A stretch of 48,321 bases of DNA from Streptomyces sp. TSRI0107 (GCF_001905845.1 NZ_LIVZ01000022.1:1-48321), one strand, 5' to 3'. Shown: positions 7,502 through 16,676, counted from the stretch's first letter. The notes: a model not told the origin generated them from the letters alone. Numbers and translations are program-made.

Positions 7502-10050
7502 GCGACCCCGTCTCCACGGCCGTCACGGCCGGCCAGCACCTCGCCCTTGACCAGCTCCGTCAGATTGCCGGATCGAGGCACGGAGGCGTCTTCCTCACCC
7601 ATGTCGACACGGCACCCGCCCACGCCCCTGCGGGCTGCGTCGAGGCCCGCATCAGCGTGGGCTGCGCCGGCCTGCCCCGCGCCGAGAACGGGCTGCGGCT
7701 GCGCAGCGAGGAGCCCGTCACGCTGTACATCCCGCGCGATTTCCCCTTCGAAGTCCCGTGGGTGTACACCCGGCACCGCCGCTTCGCCGGGGCCCCGCAT
7801 GTCGTCTGGGCCCGCTACCCGTGCCTGTACCGCTCCACGGCCACAGAATGGGACCCCGCCGACGGCATGTACGGGTTCATCACCCGCCTACTGGACTGGT
7901 TCCGGGCCGCCGCTGCAGGTGAACTGGACGCGCCCGGCGAGCCGCTGCATCCACCGCACGCCGTGGGCGACTACGCAGACGGCCTGCTCGTCGTCCGCCG
8001 CAACGCGCCCGTTGCCGAGGGCGACGGGCCGTGGCTGGGCGCGGCAATCCTGCACCGCGTCTCAGCCAGCCGAAGCGACGTGACCGGCTGGCTGCGCTTC
8101 GACGGGCCGTGGCCCGCCACCCCCGCCGAGGCCCGTGCCGCGGCCCGGCTCCCTGACGACGCCGAAGTCCTCCTCGCCCCGGCCGTGATCACCGCCGAGC
8201 ATCTGACCTTCGAATACCCGGCCACCGCCCGGGCGCTCATCAAAGCCCTGGCCCCCGGCCACATCACCGCACGCATGCTCCTCGGCCTGATCGGCCTGAC
8301 CGCCGTCCACAACCGCCTCCTGCACACCCCGGCCGGCCAGAGCCCAGCAGACGGCGAACCGCATCCGCCCACCCCGGTCCACCTCCTGCTCGGCACCCCC
8401 TCCAGGGGTACCACGGGCCACACCGCACGACGCACCCACCTGGTGGCATGGAACCTGCCCCACTTCGCCGACCAGCTCACCCGCCACGCCATCACTGCCT
8501 ACACCGACCGTGGACTGCCCGAACTCGGCGACGAACTCATGCAGATCGGCGAAGAGTGGCTCGACACCCTGACCACCGAGTGGCTCCGCCTCGACGAGGC
8601 CCGCCCCGAAGTCACCGTCCGCCGCGACCACCACACCCCGGCGGCCTGGCTGTACGGCAAACGCATCCTCGTCCTGGGCGCCGGCGCTCTCGGCGCCCCC
8701 ACCGCTGACATCTGCGCCCGTGCCGGTGCCACCCACATCACCCTCGTCGACTCCGCGAACGTCCATCCCGGCATCCAGGCCCGCCAGCCTTACACCGATG
8801 CCGACACCGGCCACCCCAAGGCCGACGTCCTCGCCGCCCGCCTCAACCAGATCGCCCCGCACACCACCCGCGTCGAACCCGTCACGGCCGACATCACCCG
8901 CGCCCTTCCCGACCTCGACGTGCACTCCTTCGACCTGATCCTGGACTGCACCGCCAACCGCGTCGTGCGGGCCTACCTCGAACGCGCCCGCCGCACCGAC
9001 CCCGCACCCTGGCCCCACCTCGCCACCGTGATGATCGGCCACCAGGCCACCCGCGGCATCGCCGCGCTCTCACTTCGAGGCGCCACCGGCGGCGGTACCG
9101 ACGTGCTGCGCCGCACCACCCTGGCTGCCCGCACCGACCCCACCGGTGCCCTCGCAGACCTGGCCGAGGACTTCTTCCCCACCGAACCCCGCACCGAGCT
9201 CTTCCAGCCCGAACCCGGCTGCTCGGACGCCACCTTCACCGGCTCGGCCGCCGATGTCGCCGCCCTAAGCGGACAGCTCATGACCGGCATTCTCCATGCC
9301 CTGAACACCCCCAAACGCCGGTACACCATGGCCGCCCTAGCCGTCCGCGCACCAGGCGGCCCCACCGACACCCAGCCCGCCGGACCGCGCTGGCTGACCT
9401 GGCCCAACGACACGACCATCACCGACGACGCCACCGGCTACGACGTCCGCATCGCCCCCGCCGCCCTCGCCGAGATGCGCACCGAAGCCCGACGCGGCGC
9501 CCGCGTCCGCGGACCCCGCGTCGAAACCGGCGGCATGCTCCTGGGCGCCATCGACGACTCCACCGGCATCATCTACGTCGACGAGGCCACCGGACCGCCC
9601 CCGGACTCCCTGCTGACCGACACCTACTTCCAGCACGGCCTGGACGGCGTGACCCGCCACCTCGCCGCCCGCCGACAAGCGACCGGCAACACCAGCCGCT
9701 TCCTCGGCCTGTGGCACACCCATCCCCACTCCGCAGCCCTGCCCAGTGCCACCGACCGCACGGCCATGGAACAACTCACCCTGCCCCTCGACGACGCCCC
9801 CGCCCGCGCCCTCGTCCTGATCGCCGGAGGGCCCCAGCCCGTCTGGCACACGTGGCTCACCACCGCAGACGCGCCCGACCTCTACGCCCGCCTCGCCACC
9901 CGCACCACCACAGCCACCACCACACCGGCCGCACTATCACCTGCACACCCTGCCTCCGCGATCTGGTGGCCCGGCGGCTACGCGACCTGCCCCATCACCG
10001 CCGAAGGCCTCCTGCCCACCCCGCGCCGAACGGACGACGCCCACCGATGA
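7498..10050 (+). CDS. E2-E1-JAB fusion: prokaryotic ubiquitin-like conjugation enzyme
   Basis: An 850-residue triple fusion. Residues ~25-140 form an E2/UBC-like domain with candidate catalytic Cys109 in YPCLY, followed by TEWDP and LLDWF as in prokaryotic E2 families. Residues ~385-620 are an E1/ThiF adenylation domain with GAGALGA (394-400) and a candidate catalytic Cys575 in PGCSDATF. Residues ~655-790 are a JAB/JAMM metalloprotease with E676 and the complete H740-x-H742-x7-S750-x2-D753 set. In type II CBASS, Cap2 (E1-E2) and Cap3 (JAB) ligate and release the CD-NTase; here all three activities are in one chain. Every catalytic residue is present. It overlaps both neighbours by four bases. 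The target of conjugation is unknown; the MBL protein or the patatin is the obvious candidate. Confidence 0.85.
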   Translation: MSDPVSTAVTAGQHLALDQLRQIAGSRHGGVFLTHVDTAPAHAPAGCVEARISVGCAGLPRAENGLRLRSEEPVTLYIPRDFPFEVPWVYTRHRRFAGAPHVVWARYPCLYRSTATEWDPADGMYGFITRLLDWFRAAAAGELDAPGEPLHPPHAVGDYADGLLVVRRNAPVAEGDGPWLGAAILHRVSASRSDVTGWLRFDGPWPATPAEARAAARLPDDAEVLLAPAVITAEHLTFEYPATARALIKALAPGHITARMLLGLIGLTAVHNRLLHTPAGQSPADGEPHPPTPVHLLLGTPSRGTTGHTARRTHLVAWNLPHFADQLTRHAITAYTDRGLPELGDELMQIGEEWLDTLTTEWLRLDEARPEVTVRRDHHTPAAWLYGKRILVLGAGALGAPTADICARAGATHITLVDSANVHPGIQARQPYTDADTGHPKADVLAARLNQIAPHTTRVEPVTADITRALPDLDVHSFDLILDCTANRVVRAYLERARRTDPAPWPHLATVMIGHQATRGIAALSLRGATGGGTDVLRRTTLAARTDPTGALADLAEDFFPTEPRTELFQPEPGCSDATFTGSAADVAALSGQLMTGILHALNTPKRRYTMAALAVRAPGGPTDTQPAGPRWLTWPNDTTITDDATGYDVRIAPAALAEMRTEARRGARVRGPRVETGGMLLGAIDDSTGIIYVDEATGPPPDSLLTDTYFQHGLDGVTRHLAARRQATGNTSRFLGLWHTHPHSAALPSATDRTAMEQLTLPLDDAPARALVLIAGGPQPVWHTWLTTADAPDLYARLATRTTTATTTPAALSPAHPASAIWWPGGYATCPITAEGLLPTPRRTDDAHR

Positions 10051-11132
10051 CCCGCACCCTCGGCCTCGCCCTGTCCGGCGGAGGATCCCGCGCAGCCGCC
10101 TTCCACCTCGGCTGCCTGCGCGCCCTGCACGACCGCGACCTCCTCGATCGCATCCGTGTCGTCTCCGGCATCTCCGGCGGCTCCCTCCTTGCCGCCCTGT
10201 GGGCCTACGGCCCGCCAGATTTCAACGACTTCGATGCCCGCACCACCGATCTCCTGCGCTCCGGCATGCAAATGGACATCGCACGCCGGGCGTTCAAGCC
10301 CTCCGCAGTTACCCGCAACCTCACCGGGGCCGCCCGCGCAGGCGCCCGCCAGCTCATCACCCGCGGCACCGACGTCAGCGTCGCCCGACCCGCCAACCGC
10401 ACCGACGCCCTGGCCGGCCTCCTCACGGACAAGGCCTTCGGCACCAAGACCATGGCCGACGTCACCCATCCCGGCCTCGACGTCGTCCTCACCGCCACTG
10501 ACCTGGCCACCACCAACGCCGTCCGCTTCGGCAGCGCCCGCAGCGGCTGCTCCCGCTATGGCACCATCACCGAACCGATCCACATCGCCACCGCCGTGGC
10601 TGCCTCCGCCGCCTACCCCGCCCTCCTCCCGGCTCTGGAACGCACCTTCACCTTCCAGCACCGCGACGGACACCACGAGGAGCACACCGTGCTGCTCACC
10701 GACGGCGGCGTCTACGACAACCTCGGCCTGTCCGTACTCGAACCCGGCCGCTCACCGCACCACACGCAGCACGTCTACGACGTGCCATTCATCATCTCCT
10801 GCGACGCAGGACAGGGAGAACTTGCCCTCAAGGCACCGCACTTCATGTTCGGCCGTCTCAGCCGCTCCTTCGTCACCGTTCACCGCAAGGCGCAGGATTC
10901 CGCCCGGTCCCGTCTGCACGAATGGGCGGCCAGCGGGCGAATAGACGGCTTCGCCCTGGCCTACCTCGGCATGAAGGACGAACGACTTCCCGCGCCCGCC
11001 GACCTCGTTCCCCGCAGCGCGGTCGCTTCCTACCCGACCAACTTTGCGGCCATGAGCAGAAGTGACTTCGAGGCCATCACCACACGTGGCGAGCAACTCA
11101 TGCGCACGGTGCTGTCGATGTCACTCCGATGA
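10047..11132 (+). CDS. Patatin-like phospholipase effector
   Basis: 361 residues with the complete patatin set: oxyanion-hole GGGSR (residues 11-15), nucleophile elbow GISGG with Ser43, and TDGG with Asp219, giving a Ser-Asp dyad. There is no signal peptide, so it acts in the cytoplasm and probably attacks the inner leaflet of the membrane. Patatins such as CapV are CBASS effectors that kill infected cells by destroying membrane lipids, and the same job is inferred here. The ATG overlaps the stop of the E2-E1-JAB gene (ATGA). It is the last gene of the operon, ending 39 bases from the convergent tniB gene, so the two transcription units almost meet. An activator domain is not obvious. Confidence 0.85.
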   Translation: MTRTLGLALSGGGSRAAAFHLGCLRALHDRDLLDRIRVVSGISGGSLLAALWAYGPPDFNDFDARTTDLLRSGMQMDIARRAFKPSAVTRNLTGAARAGARQLITRGTDVSVARPANRTDALAGLLTDKAFGTKTMADVTHPGLDVVLTATDLATTNAVRFGSARSGCSRYGTITEPIHIATAVAASAAYPALLPALERTFTFQHRDGHHEEHTVLLTDGGVYDNLGLSVLEPGRSPHHTQHVYDVPFIISCDAGQGELALKAPHFMFGRLSRSFVTVHRKAQDSARSRLHEWAASGRIDGFALAYLGMKDERLPAPADLVPRSAVASYPTNFAAMSRSDFEAITTRGEQLMRTVLSMSLR

Positions 11133-11171
11133 ACCCGGGCCACCGCTCGCCGAGCAGCGCATACGACGTGA

Positions 11172-12266
11172 TCACCACGTCTGGTCGTCCTGACCTGTCG
11201 TGGGCAGGTCGAGGTAGCGGGCGGCGTCGTGCAGGACGTCGCGGGTGAGGGCTTCGGTGCCGTCGAGGATGGCGATTTGGGCGGCCATGCCGATGAGCGG
11301 GGTGAGGTGTTCCATGAGGCCGTCGGTGACGCGGTAGAGCTCCTTTTCGTGTTCCAGGAGGCTGCCGGGTTTGTGGTGCCGCAGGCTCAGCCGGCCGTCG
11401 AGGGTGGCCAGGGTGCTGACCCATTCGTCGGGGTGTTCCTTGCAGCGGGGCGGCAGCCGGTTGACCCAGAGGGTGGGGACCGAGCGCTGCCGGATGGGAG
11501 CGGTCGCCTCGGTGGGCGGGCGCAGGGCGGGGAAGCGGGCGGCGCGGGCTTCGCGGAGGATGTCGCTGGAGCCGATGCCGCTCCAGAAGACGGTCAAATC
11601 CAGTTCGTCGGCGAGGTAGTCGAAGAAGTCGAACGTGGGCTGCAGGTCCTCGGACCTGAGCCGGTCGATGCCGTCGACCAGGCAGACCTCGATGCGGGCA
11701 CGGCGCAGGATGTGCACGGCGGGGCCGGTGAAGTCCTTCATGCGCTGGACGGGCCGTTGTTCGGTGTCGGGCCGGTACAGGTCCCAGCCGATGAACACTG
11801 CCAGGGCCGCGGACCAGTCGGCGGGGGTGCCCTGTTCGGGAGGGGCGTTGACACAGACCACCGGGATGCGGTCGTCGTCGATGCCGTGAAGCTTCTCTCG
11901 GCGTCCCTGGTGGGCCAGCCCGATGTGGTGCAGCAGGGTGCGTTTGCCGGTGCCGCGGCAGTCGCTGTCGATGGCGATGTGCTGGCAGGGGTGGCGGCGT
12001 TCGCCGTTGAGACGCAGCAGCCGCCGTGCGGTTTTCAGCCCTGTGGCGATGTCGGTGGTTTCGACGAGGCCGAGATGGGCGTGGTAGCGCACCCGGGGAT
12101 CGTCCTCGTCGGGGATAGGGTCGTCGGCCTGCGGGACCGGGGGAGGGGAGGGCTGCTGGCGCACGCGGGCGCGCCAGCCGTCCAGGGTGGTCGGTGGCCC
12201 CGGTGCCAGGACTGGTGCCGGGGCGGGAGGCGGGGTGCTTCGAGGGCCGCGTACGGAGGTTCTCAC
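11172..12266 (-). CDS. tniB: TniB/TnsC-like transposition AAA+ ATPase
   Basis: 364 residues. The Pro-rich N-terminal ~60 residues are followed by an AAA+ core with Walker A CRGTGKRT (around K108) and Walker B CLVDGID (around 195-201). TniB/TnsC regulators recruit the DDE transposase to target DNA chosen by TniQ. In most relatives the Walker B Asp is followed by a second acidic residue; here it is Gly (D198-G199), so hydrolysis may be altered. The GTG start at 12266 overlaps the tniA stop (GTGA), and the gene is the last in a tniQ-tnsA-tniA-tniB run. It converges on the patatin gene. The family call rests on the operon as well as the motifs. Confidence 0.75.
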   Translation of the reverse strand: MRTSVRGPRSTPPPAPAPVLAPGPPTTLDGWRARVRQQPSPPPVPQADDPIPDEDDPRVRYHAHLGLVETTDIATGLKTARRLLRLNGERRHPCQHIAIDSDCRGTGKRTLLHHIGLAHQGRREKLHGIDDDRIPVVCVNAPPEQGTPADWSAALAVFIGWDLYRPDTEQRPVQRMKDFTGPAVHILRRARIEVCLVDGIDRLRSEDLQPTFDFFDYLADELDLTVFWSGIGSSDILREARAARFPALRPPTEATAPIRQRSVPTLWVNRLPPRCKEHPDEWVSTLATLDGRLSLRHHKPGSLLEHEKELYRVTDGLMEHLTPLIGMAAQIAILDGTEALTRDVLHDAARYLDLPTTGQDDQTW

Positions 12267-14701
12267 TGGCCGTCTCCTTGCCGTGCACGGTCCGGTTCCT
12301 CGCCGGGCAGGCCGCCGGGCGGGGGAGAGGCGGAGCCGCTGTCGGCCCGGCAGGTGTCCTGTGGATGCGGCCTGCCGTCGGTGTCGCCCCCGGACCCGGG
12401 GGCGCGGCCGGACGGGTGCAGGCCGGGCAGGGAGGCCAGGAAAGCCTCAAGGCTCTGACCCGCACCCCGCGCGCGCTCGGGTGTGTCGAAGAGATCCCCC
12501 GCCGGGCGGTCGAGGGAGCGGAACGGGCGGACGGAGTCCGGGTCCAGCGGCGGCATGTCGTTGTCGTAGGGCTGGGCCGGCGCCGGCAAAACCGGGCGGG
12601 GCGCCACAGTGACGCGGGGAGTCGGCTTGCTTGCTGGGGCTGTGGCCTGGGGGCCGGCAGCGGCGTCGCGCAGCAGTTGGGCGGTGGCTCGGGTGATGGC
12701 GGCCTCGTCGCGGCGGCTGCCGCCTGCCGCGAGGTGGATGTGCAGGGCCTCGGCCCAGCTCTCCTCGGTCCAGCGGTCGCGCAGCAGCCGGCGGTGGATG
12801 AAGGGCACCTCGATCCACGGGTTGGTGCCCGGTTCGGCCCGGTGGTTGAACAGCCAGGCGACCTCGGGGTGATCGGGGGAGTAGTGGACTTCCCAGCGGC
12901 CCTGCTGGGCTGTGATTCCGGAAGACCCGCGGAAGGGGTCCAGCTTGCCCTGGCCGAGGTTGTAGGTGCGGTTGTTGATCTGGAAGCCCTTGCGGCTGAC
13001 CCGCACCCACACGGCCGGCAGGAGTTTGCGGTTCTCCTGCTCGGTCAGGGCAGTGGAGCGGTAGCCGCGCAGGGACACCAGCGCGGCGTACATCTGGTTG
13101 GGGGTGAGGCGCAGGCCGGGGGTGAAGGGGGAGCGGAGCGCTGCGTGGGGGGTTTGCTGCCAGTGCAGGACCACCCACTGCTCGAACAGTTCCTGCAGCT
13201 CGCTGATGGTCCACAGCGGCTGTTTGCGCACGCGTTTGCCGCGCAGGTCCAGGCGGTGGTGGGTGTAGGAGGCGAGGTGCTGGCTGAAGCCGGTCTTCAC
13301 CGCGCGCATGGCGCGCTCGACGATGGCCTTGTCGGGGGCGGTGCGCAGGCGTGCCTCGCGAACCTCGATGCCCAGCGAGTGGCAGGCGCGGGCGAAATCC
13401 GCCGAGATGAACGGCGAGCCGTGGTCGACGACGAGGGTTTCCGGCTTGATGACGGGCCGGGCGGCGGCGCCGGCGAATCGGGGGTCGGCTGCCAGGAGGT
13501 CCTCAAAGGGCAGGTCGGAGCCTTCCGCGAAGGTTTCCGGCGCCCAGCCCGGCCGCGCGGGCAGCGGAGCCGTGGTCTGGGCAACGACCTGCATGGTGTC
13601 GAAGGAACGAGTGGCTCGCCCGGCGAGCCACCGTCCGCTCCCGCCGTTGCGGCCGGTCCGTTTGGGCACGATCAGGGAGCCGACGATGCTGCGGGTGGCC
13701 ACGTCGATGGCGATGGTGAGCTCCACGGAGATGACCCGTGCGTCGTCGCCGAGGACGAGGACGTCCAGTCCGGTGGTGTCGATCTGCACCAGTTCCCCGG
13801 GCCAGCGGGCCCAGGTCGCCCGCCGGGCGCTGCCGGGCCGTTCTGCGGAGGTGGCAGGTCCGGCCGCGTGGCGGGCCGCTGCCTCGTGCGCGTTGTGCGC
13901 GGTGATCCCGAGGCGCTCCAGCAGCCGGTAGTACGTCGCGGTGCTGAGCACCAGTCCGCGGGCGGTCTTGGGGTCGGCCAGCAGATGCGCGTAGCGGGCC
14001 CGGACCGTCTGCTGCACCCGGCTGATCAGCCGGGAGAGGGTTCCCGGCGAGACGCCTTTGTCGCGCTCGTCGTCCAGGATCTCCCACACGATGCCGACCA
14101 CGCGCGGATCGACGCGCCCGTGCGGGGCCGCGGTGCGCAGGTGCCGTTTGTCGACCAGGCCCATGAGGCCGTCCTTGCGCCAGGCCGCGCATTTTCGTTC
14201 GACAGTGGCCGCGGACACCGGCATTCCGGCCTGGGTGAGCTGGTCGGCCTTGGCCTGGTACCGCTGACGCAGGGTACGGAGCCTGGGGTCGAAGGCCGGC
14301 TTGGGCGGGGCGGTGGCGGCCACGTTCGGGGCCTGCTGGTGCAGCACTTCCTTGACGTGCCGCTCCCACAAGAGGGCGGCCTTGCGCACGTCGCCCGGCA
14401 GCGCACGGAACTCGCCGAGGCGGGCGGGCAGCGCACTGCGCGGCGCCGCCCGGTTCAGCACGGCGAAGTCGCGGGCCGAGGTCACGGCTGCCTGCAGGAT
14501 GATCAGGGGCTCCGCCGGCTCTACCGGTTCGGCTGGCTCTGCAGGCTGTGCCGGCTCCGCTGGTTCTGCGGCGTCGAGGAAGAGACGCGGCCCGTGAAAG
14601 GCGGTGACCACCCAGAGGCCGCCGCGGAAGCGGATGATGTCCCCCAGCGCAAGGGTGTCAGCGGCGGCGGGCGCCACGGCGCCGGCGGCCTGCCGCGCCA
14701 T
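12263..14701 (-). CDS. tniA: TniA/TnsB-like DDE transposase
   Basis: 812 residues with a clear RNase H-fold DDE triad: D308 (VQIDTTG), D426 (VVDHGSPF) and E462 (KAIVERAM), with exactly 35 residues between the last two. Upstream are DNA-binding helical domains, with the helix-turn-helix-like region around 145-185. Downstream is a Mu-transposase-C-like beta segment around residues 600-660, and a Pro-rich tail. The start is ATG 14701; a much longer open frame upstream lacks support, because this ATG overlaps the stop of the tnsA-like gene by one base (TGATG). Odd features are an insert at residues 45-65 built of PAEPAQ-like repeats and a length well above the usual ~550-700. The triad is intact, so strand transfer should work. 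Confidence 0.85.
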   Translation of the reverse strand: MARQAAGAVAPAAADTLALGDIIRFRGGLWVVTAFHGPRLFLDAAEPAEPAQPAEPAEPVEPAEPLIILQAAVTSARDFAVLNRAAPRSALPARLGEFRALPGDVRKAALLWERHVKEVLHQQAPNVAATAPPKPAFDPRLRTLRQRYQAKADQLTQAGMPVSAATVERKCAAWRKDGLMGLVDKRHLRTAAPHGRVDPRVVGIVWEILDDERDKGVSPGTLSRLISRVQQTVRARYAHLLADPKTARGLVLSTATYYRLLERLGITAHNAHEAAARHAAGPATSAERPGSARRATWARWPGELVQIDTTGLDVLVLGDDARVISVELTIAIDVATRSIVGSLIVPKRTGRNGGSGRWLAGRATRSFDTMQVVAQTTAPLPARPGWAPETFAEGSDLPFEDLLAADPRFAGAAARPVIKPETLVVDHGSPFISADFARACHSLGIEVREARLRTAPDKAIVERAMRAVKTGFSQHLASYTHHRLDLRGKRVRKQPLWTISELQELFEQWVVLHWQQTPHAALRSPFTPGLRLTPNQMYAALVSLRGYRSTALTEQENRKLLPAVWVRVSRKGFQINNRTYNLGQGKLDPFRGSSGITAQQGRWEVHYSPDHPEVAWLFNHRAEPGTNPWIEVPFIHRRLLRDRWTEESWAEALHIHLAAGGSRRDEAAITRATAQLLRDAAAGPQATAPASKPTPRVTVAPRPVLPAPAQPYDNDMPPLDPDSVRPFRSLDRPAGDLFDTPERARGAGQSLEAFLASLPGLHPSGRAPGSGGDTDGRPHPQDTCRADSGSASPPPGGLPGEEPDRARQGDGQ

Positions 14702-15441
14702 CACGTGACCTCCCCCGGCCGGAGCCACGCCGTCGACGACGGGGTGAGGGGGACACTCATGTCGGTGTGCAGCCGCTGCGCCCAGATCAGGTGGTAGGCC
14801 AGATCCACCCCCGCGTACGGGGGCAGGGCGGCGGCACGCACCCCTGAGCGGATGGTCCGCGGCGAGGTGAACTGGCGCGCCAGCAACCTGTCCTGCCCGG
14901 CCGTGAGCCACCGCGGGCTGCGGGCGGCATACAGGAGCTGGAGGTTGTCCAGTTCCACCCCGGCGGGAGGCTCCATCACCCGGACCTGCCAGCTTGCTGC
15001 TGCCGCAGCCACCGCCAGCACCTCCTGCTCGCAGTGCCACCGGCCGGTCAGTTCCTCCGGCTGCACGCAGATCACCTCGCGCCGCCCCGCCCGCAGGGCG
15101 ACGAACGCCGGCCGCAGACGGTGACGGCGCCCCTGACGGCTCCAGCGCAGCTCCATGGGCCCCGCGCTGCGCAGCCCGACCGCCGGGTCGCGGTCCAGGA
15201 GCATGCTGCACCTTTGCTGCCGCAGCGAACCGCAGGCCAGTAACTGTCCGGTGGCCGAGGCCCACGCGTTGGTGACGAACGACTGCCGCCCCGGGTAGGG
15301 CACGGGCCGCTCCAGCGGCGCCAGTTCCTCGAACGGCACCTCGCCGACCTCGGTCACCGGGCGCTCGCGCTGCCGCCCGAACCGGTCGAGGTAGCAGACG
15401 GCGATCTCGCATGCACGGACCGGGCCCCCTGCCACTGCCAC
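14701..15441 (-). CDS. TnsA-like protein with apparently dead endonuclease site
   Basis: About 246 residues. Its position between tniQ and tniA, and the blocks VPYPGRQSFV, MLLDRDPAV, RRHRLRPAFVAL and EVICVQP, align with actinobacterial TnsA-like heteromeric transposase endonuclease subunits. In active TnsA the corresponding residues are Glu (ahead of the FDP-like block), Asp (PDF/PDY) and Lys or Arg (VKP/CRP). Here they read Gln, Ala and Gln, so the PD-(D/E)XK site looks inactive. I chose GTG 15441 because AGGGGGA precedes it; ATG 15498 and ATG 15588 are alternatives. If the reading is right, it is a structural subunit that cannot cut the 5' ends. It might instead be an unrelated protein in the same position. 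Confidence 0.6.
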   Translation of the reverse strand: MAVAGGPVRACEIAVCYLDRFGRQRERPVTEVGEVPFEELAPLERPVPYPGRQSFVTNAWASATGQLLACGSLRQQRCSMLLDRDPAVGLRSAGPMELRWSRQGRRHRLRPAFVALRAGRREVICVQPEELTGRWHCEQEVLAVAAAAASWQVRVMEPPAGVELDNLQLLYAARSPRWLTAGQDRLLARQFTSPRTIRSGVRAAALPPYAGVDLAYHLIWAQRLHTDMSVPLTPSSTAWLRPGEVT

Positions 15442-15599
15442 GTCCGTCCCCCTCGGTCTCAGCGGCGGGCCGTGCCGCACGCGCCCCCGCTCCAGCATCC
15501 GGGCCACCCACACAGCGGCGCAGCCGCAACCGCCCTGACCCTCCGAACGAGGGAACGGTGCGCACGCGTGTACGGATCTCGGGTGCATCGGGCGGGGGT

Positions 15600-16676
15600 T
15601 CAGACGGCGGCGAAGGGATCGCTCCAGTCCCAGGGCAGGCAGCAGCAGCTCTCCAGCGAGGCCTCGCGCTCGTCGTCGCGGTGGACCAGCGCCGTCACCG
15701 GACGCCGGCGGGCGCTGCCGCCCGCGTCGCCCCCCGGCACCGGCGCACACTGCCGGTGCCGAGCGAGCCACTCCGTCACCGGGACCTGCCACCGGCCCGC
15801 CGGCAGTGCGAGCGCATCCGCCAGCCGGGACACCTCGGCCACCAGCCGGGACTCGGCCGCAGCCCAGGGCCCGCCGGGCAGGGCAGCGCGCTGCTGCTCG
15901 TAGCGCAGCAGCGCCCGGGCCACTTCCAGCGCCTCCGGATACACCAGCAGCCATGCCGTCTCGATGTCCCCGGGCTGCAGCCCGGCCCGGCCCGCCCGTT
16001 CCACCCAGCAACGAGTAAGCGGGGTGCGGCGCCACCACCATCCGGTCACGGCGAAAGCGTCCGCGACCACAACCGCCCCGGCCGGCCCGAACCGCCGCTC
16101 GAGCCGGCCCCGTCTGCGGTGCGCATCCACGGCTTCCGGCAGCCGCGCCAGATCGACTCCTCCCGCCCCGGCCTGCCGCACGTGCGTGAACCGGTCGTGC
16201 CGCTCGCAGATCCTCCACCGCTGCGGCCACACCAGCCACACCTCACCCCCGGTTGCGCCCCGGGCCGCCGCGCACAGTCCGCAGGCCGGCACCAGACAGT
16301 GGGGCAGCGGTTGCCACGGCCACTCCCACCGCGCCTGATCGCCCGGCAGAAGGTGGGATTCCCGCAGGTGCGGCAGGGCCCACCGCAGCCGCGGGGACGG
16401 CACGCCGAGCATCTGCGCGAGCCGGTCCGCCGCCGCACGGCTGAAGAACACCTCCGCCAGATGCGGCCGCAGGGCCTGCTGCCGAGCCGGCCCCTCACCC
16501 AGCTCGGCGAGCAGGAAACCGACGTCCACCCCCTGCGCCCCGGCCACCCGCCACAAGAACGAGCAGTTCGACTCATCGGCCACAAAACGAACCGGCCGCT
16601 GCGCCAGGCTCCCCGCCCGCACCGCACTCCCCAACGTCCCGCCCCCTAACGCTGGGCCCGGCAGCCGCCCGGTCAC
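15600..16676 (-). CDS. tniQ: TniQ-family target-selection protein
   Basis: About 358 residues. The mid-region carries a zinc-binding pattern: HCLVPACGLC, then about 15 residues on WPQRWRICERH. This is the TniQ/TnsD zinc-finger arrangement, followed by a helical C-terminal half. TniQ proteins choose the target and hand it to TniB. It is the first gene of the transposition run. The start is uncertain: GTG 16676 (after GGGAG) places the protein's first block, TGRLPGPAL, near the N-terminus as in other TniQ proteins, while the open frame extends to 16841. The gap of ~160 bases to the TnsA-like gene is mostly read through by its open frame. The C-terminal ~60 residues are poorly conserved in appearance. 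Confidence 0.7.
   Translation of the reverse strand: MTGRLPGPALGGGTLGSAVRAGSLAQRPVRFVADESNCSFLWRVAGAQGVDVGFLLAELGEGPARQQALRPHLAEVFFSRAAADRLAQMLGVPSPRLRWALPHLRESHLLPGDQARWEWPWQPLPHCLVPACGLCAAARGATGGEVWLVWPQRWRICERHDRFTHVRQAGAGGVDLARLPEAVDAHRRRGRLERRFGPAGAVVVADAFAVTGWWWRRTPLTRCWVERAGRAGLQPGDIETAWLLVYPEALEVARALLRYEQQRAALPGGPWAAAESRLVAEVSRLADALALPAGRWQVPVTEWLARHRQCAPVPGGDAGGSARRRPVTALVHRDDEREASLESCCCLPWDWSDPFAAV

Noticed and set aside
6188..11132. Annotation as a standard type II CBASS operon
   Set aside because: No CD-NTase (GS motif with DxD) is found in any frame nearby; the upstream partner is an MBL-fold protein, so calling it CBASS would be misleading.
12194..14797. 867-codon open frame on the plus strand
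   Set aside because: It lies entirely opposite tniA, which has an intact DDE triad. The plus-strand product is Gly/Val-rich with no motif, a common effect of high-GC antisense frames.
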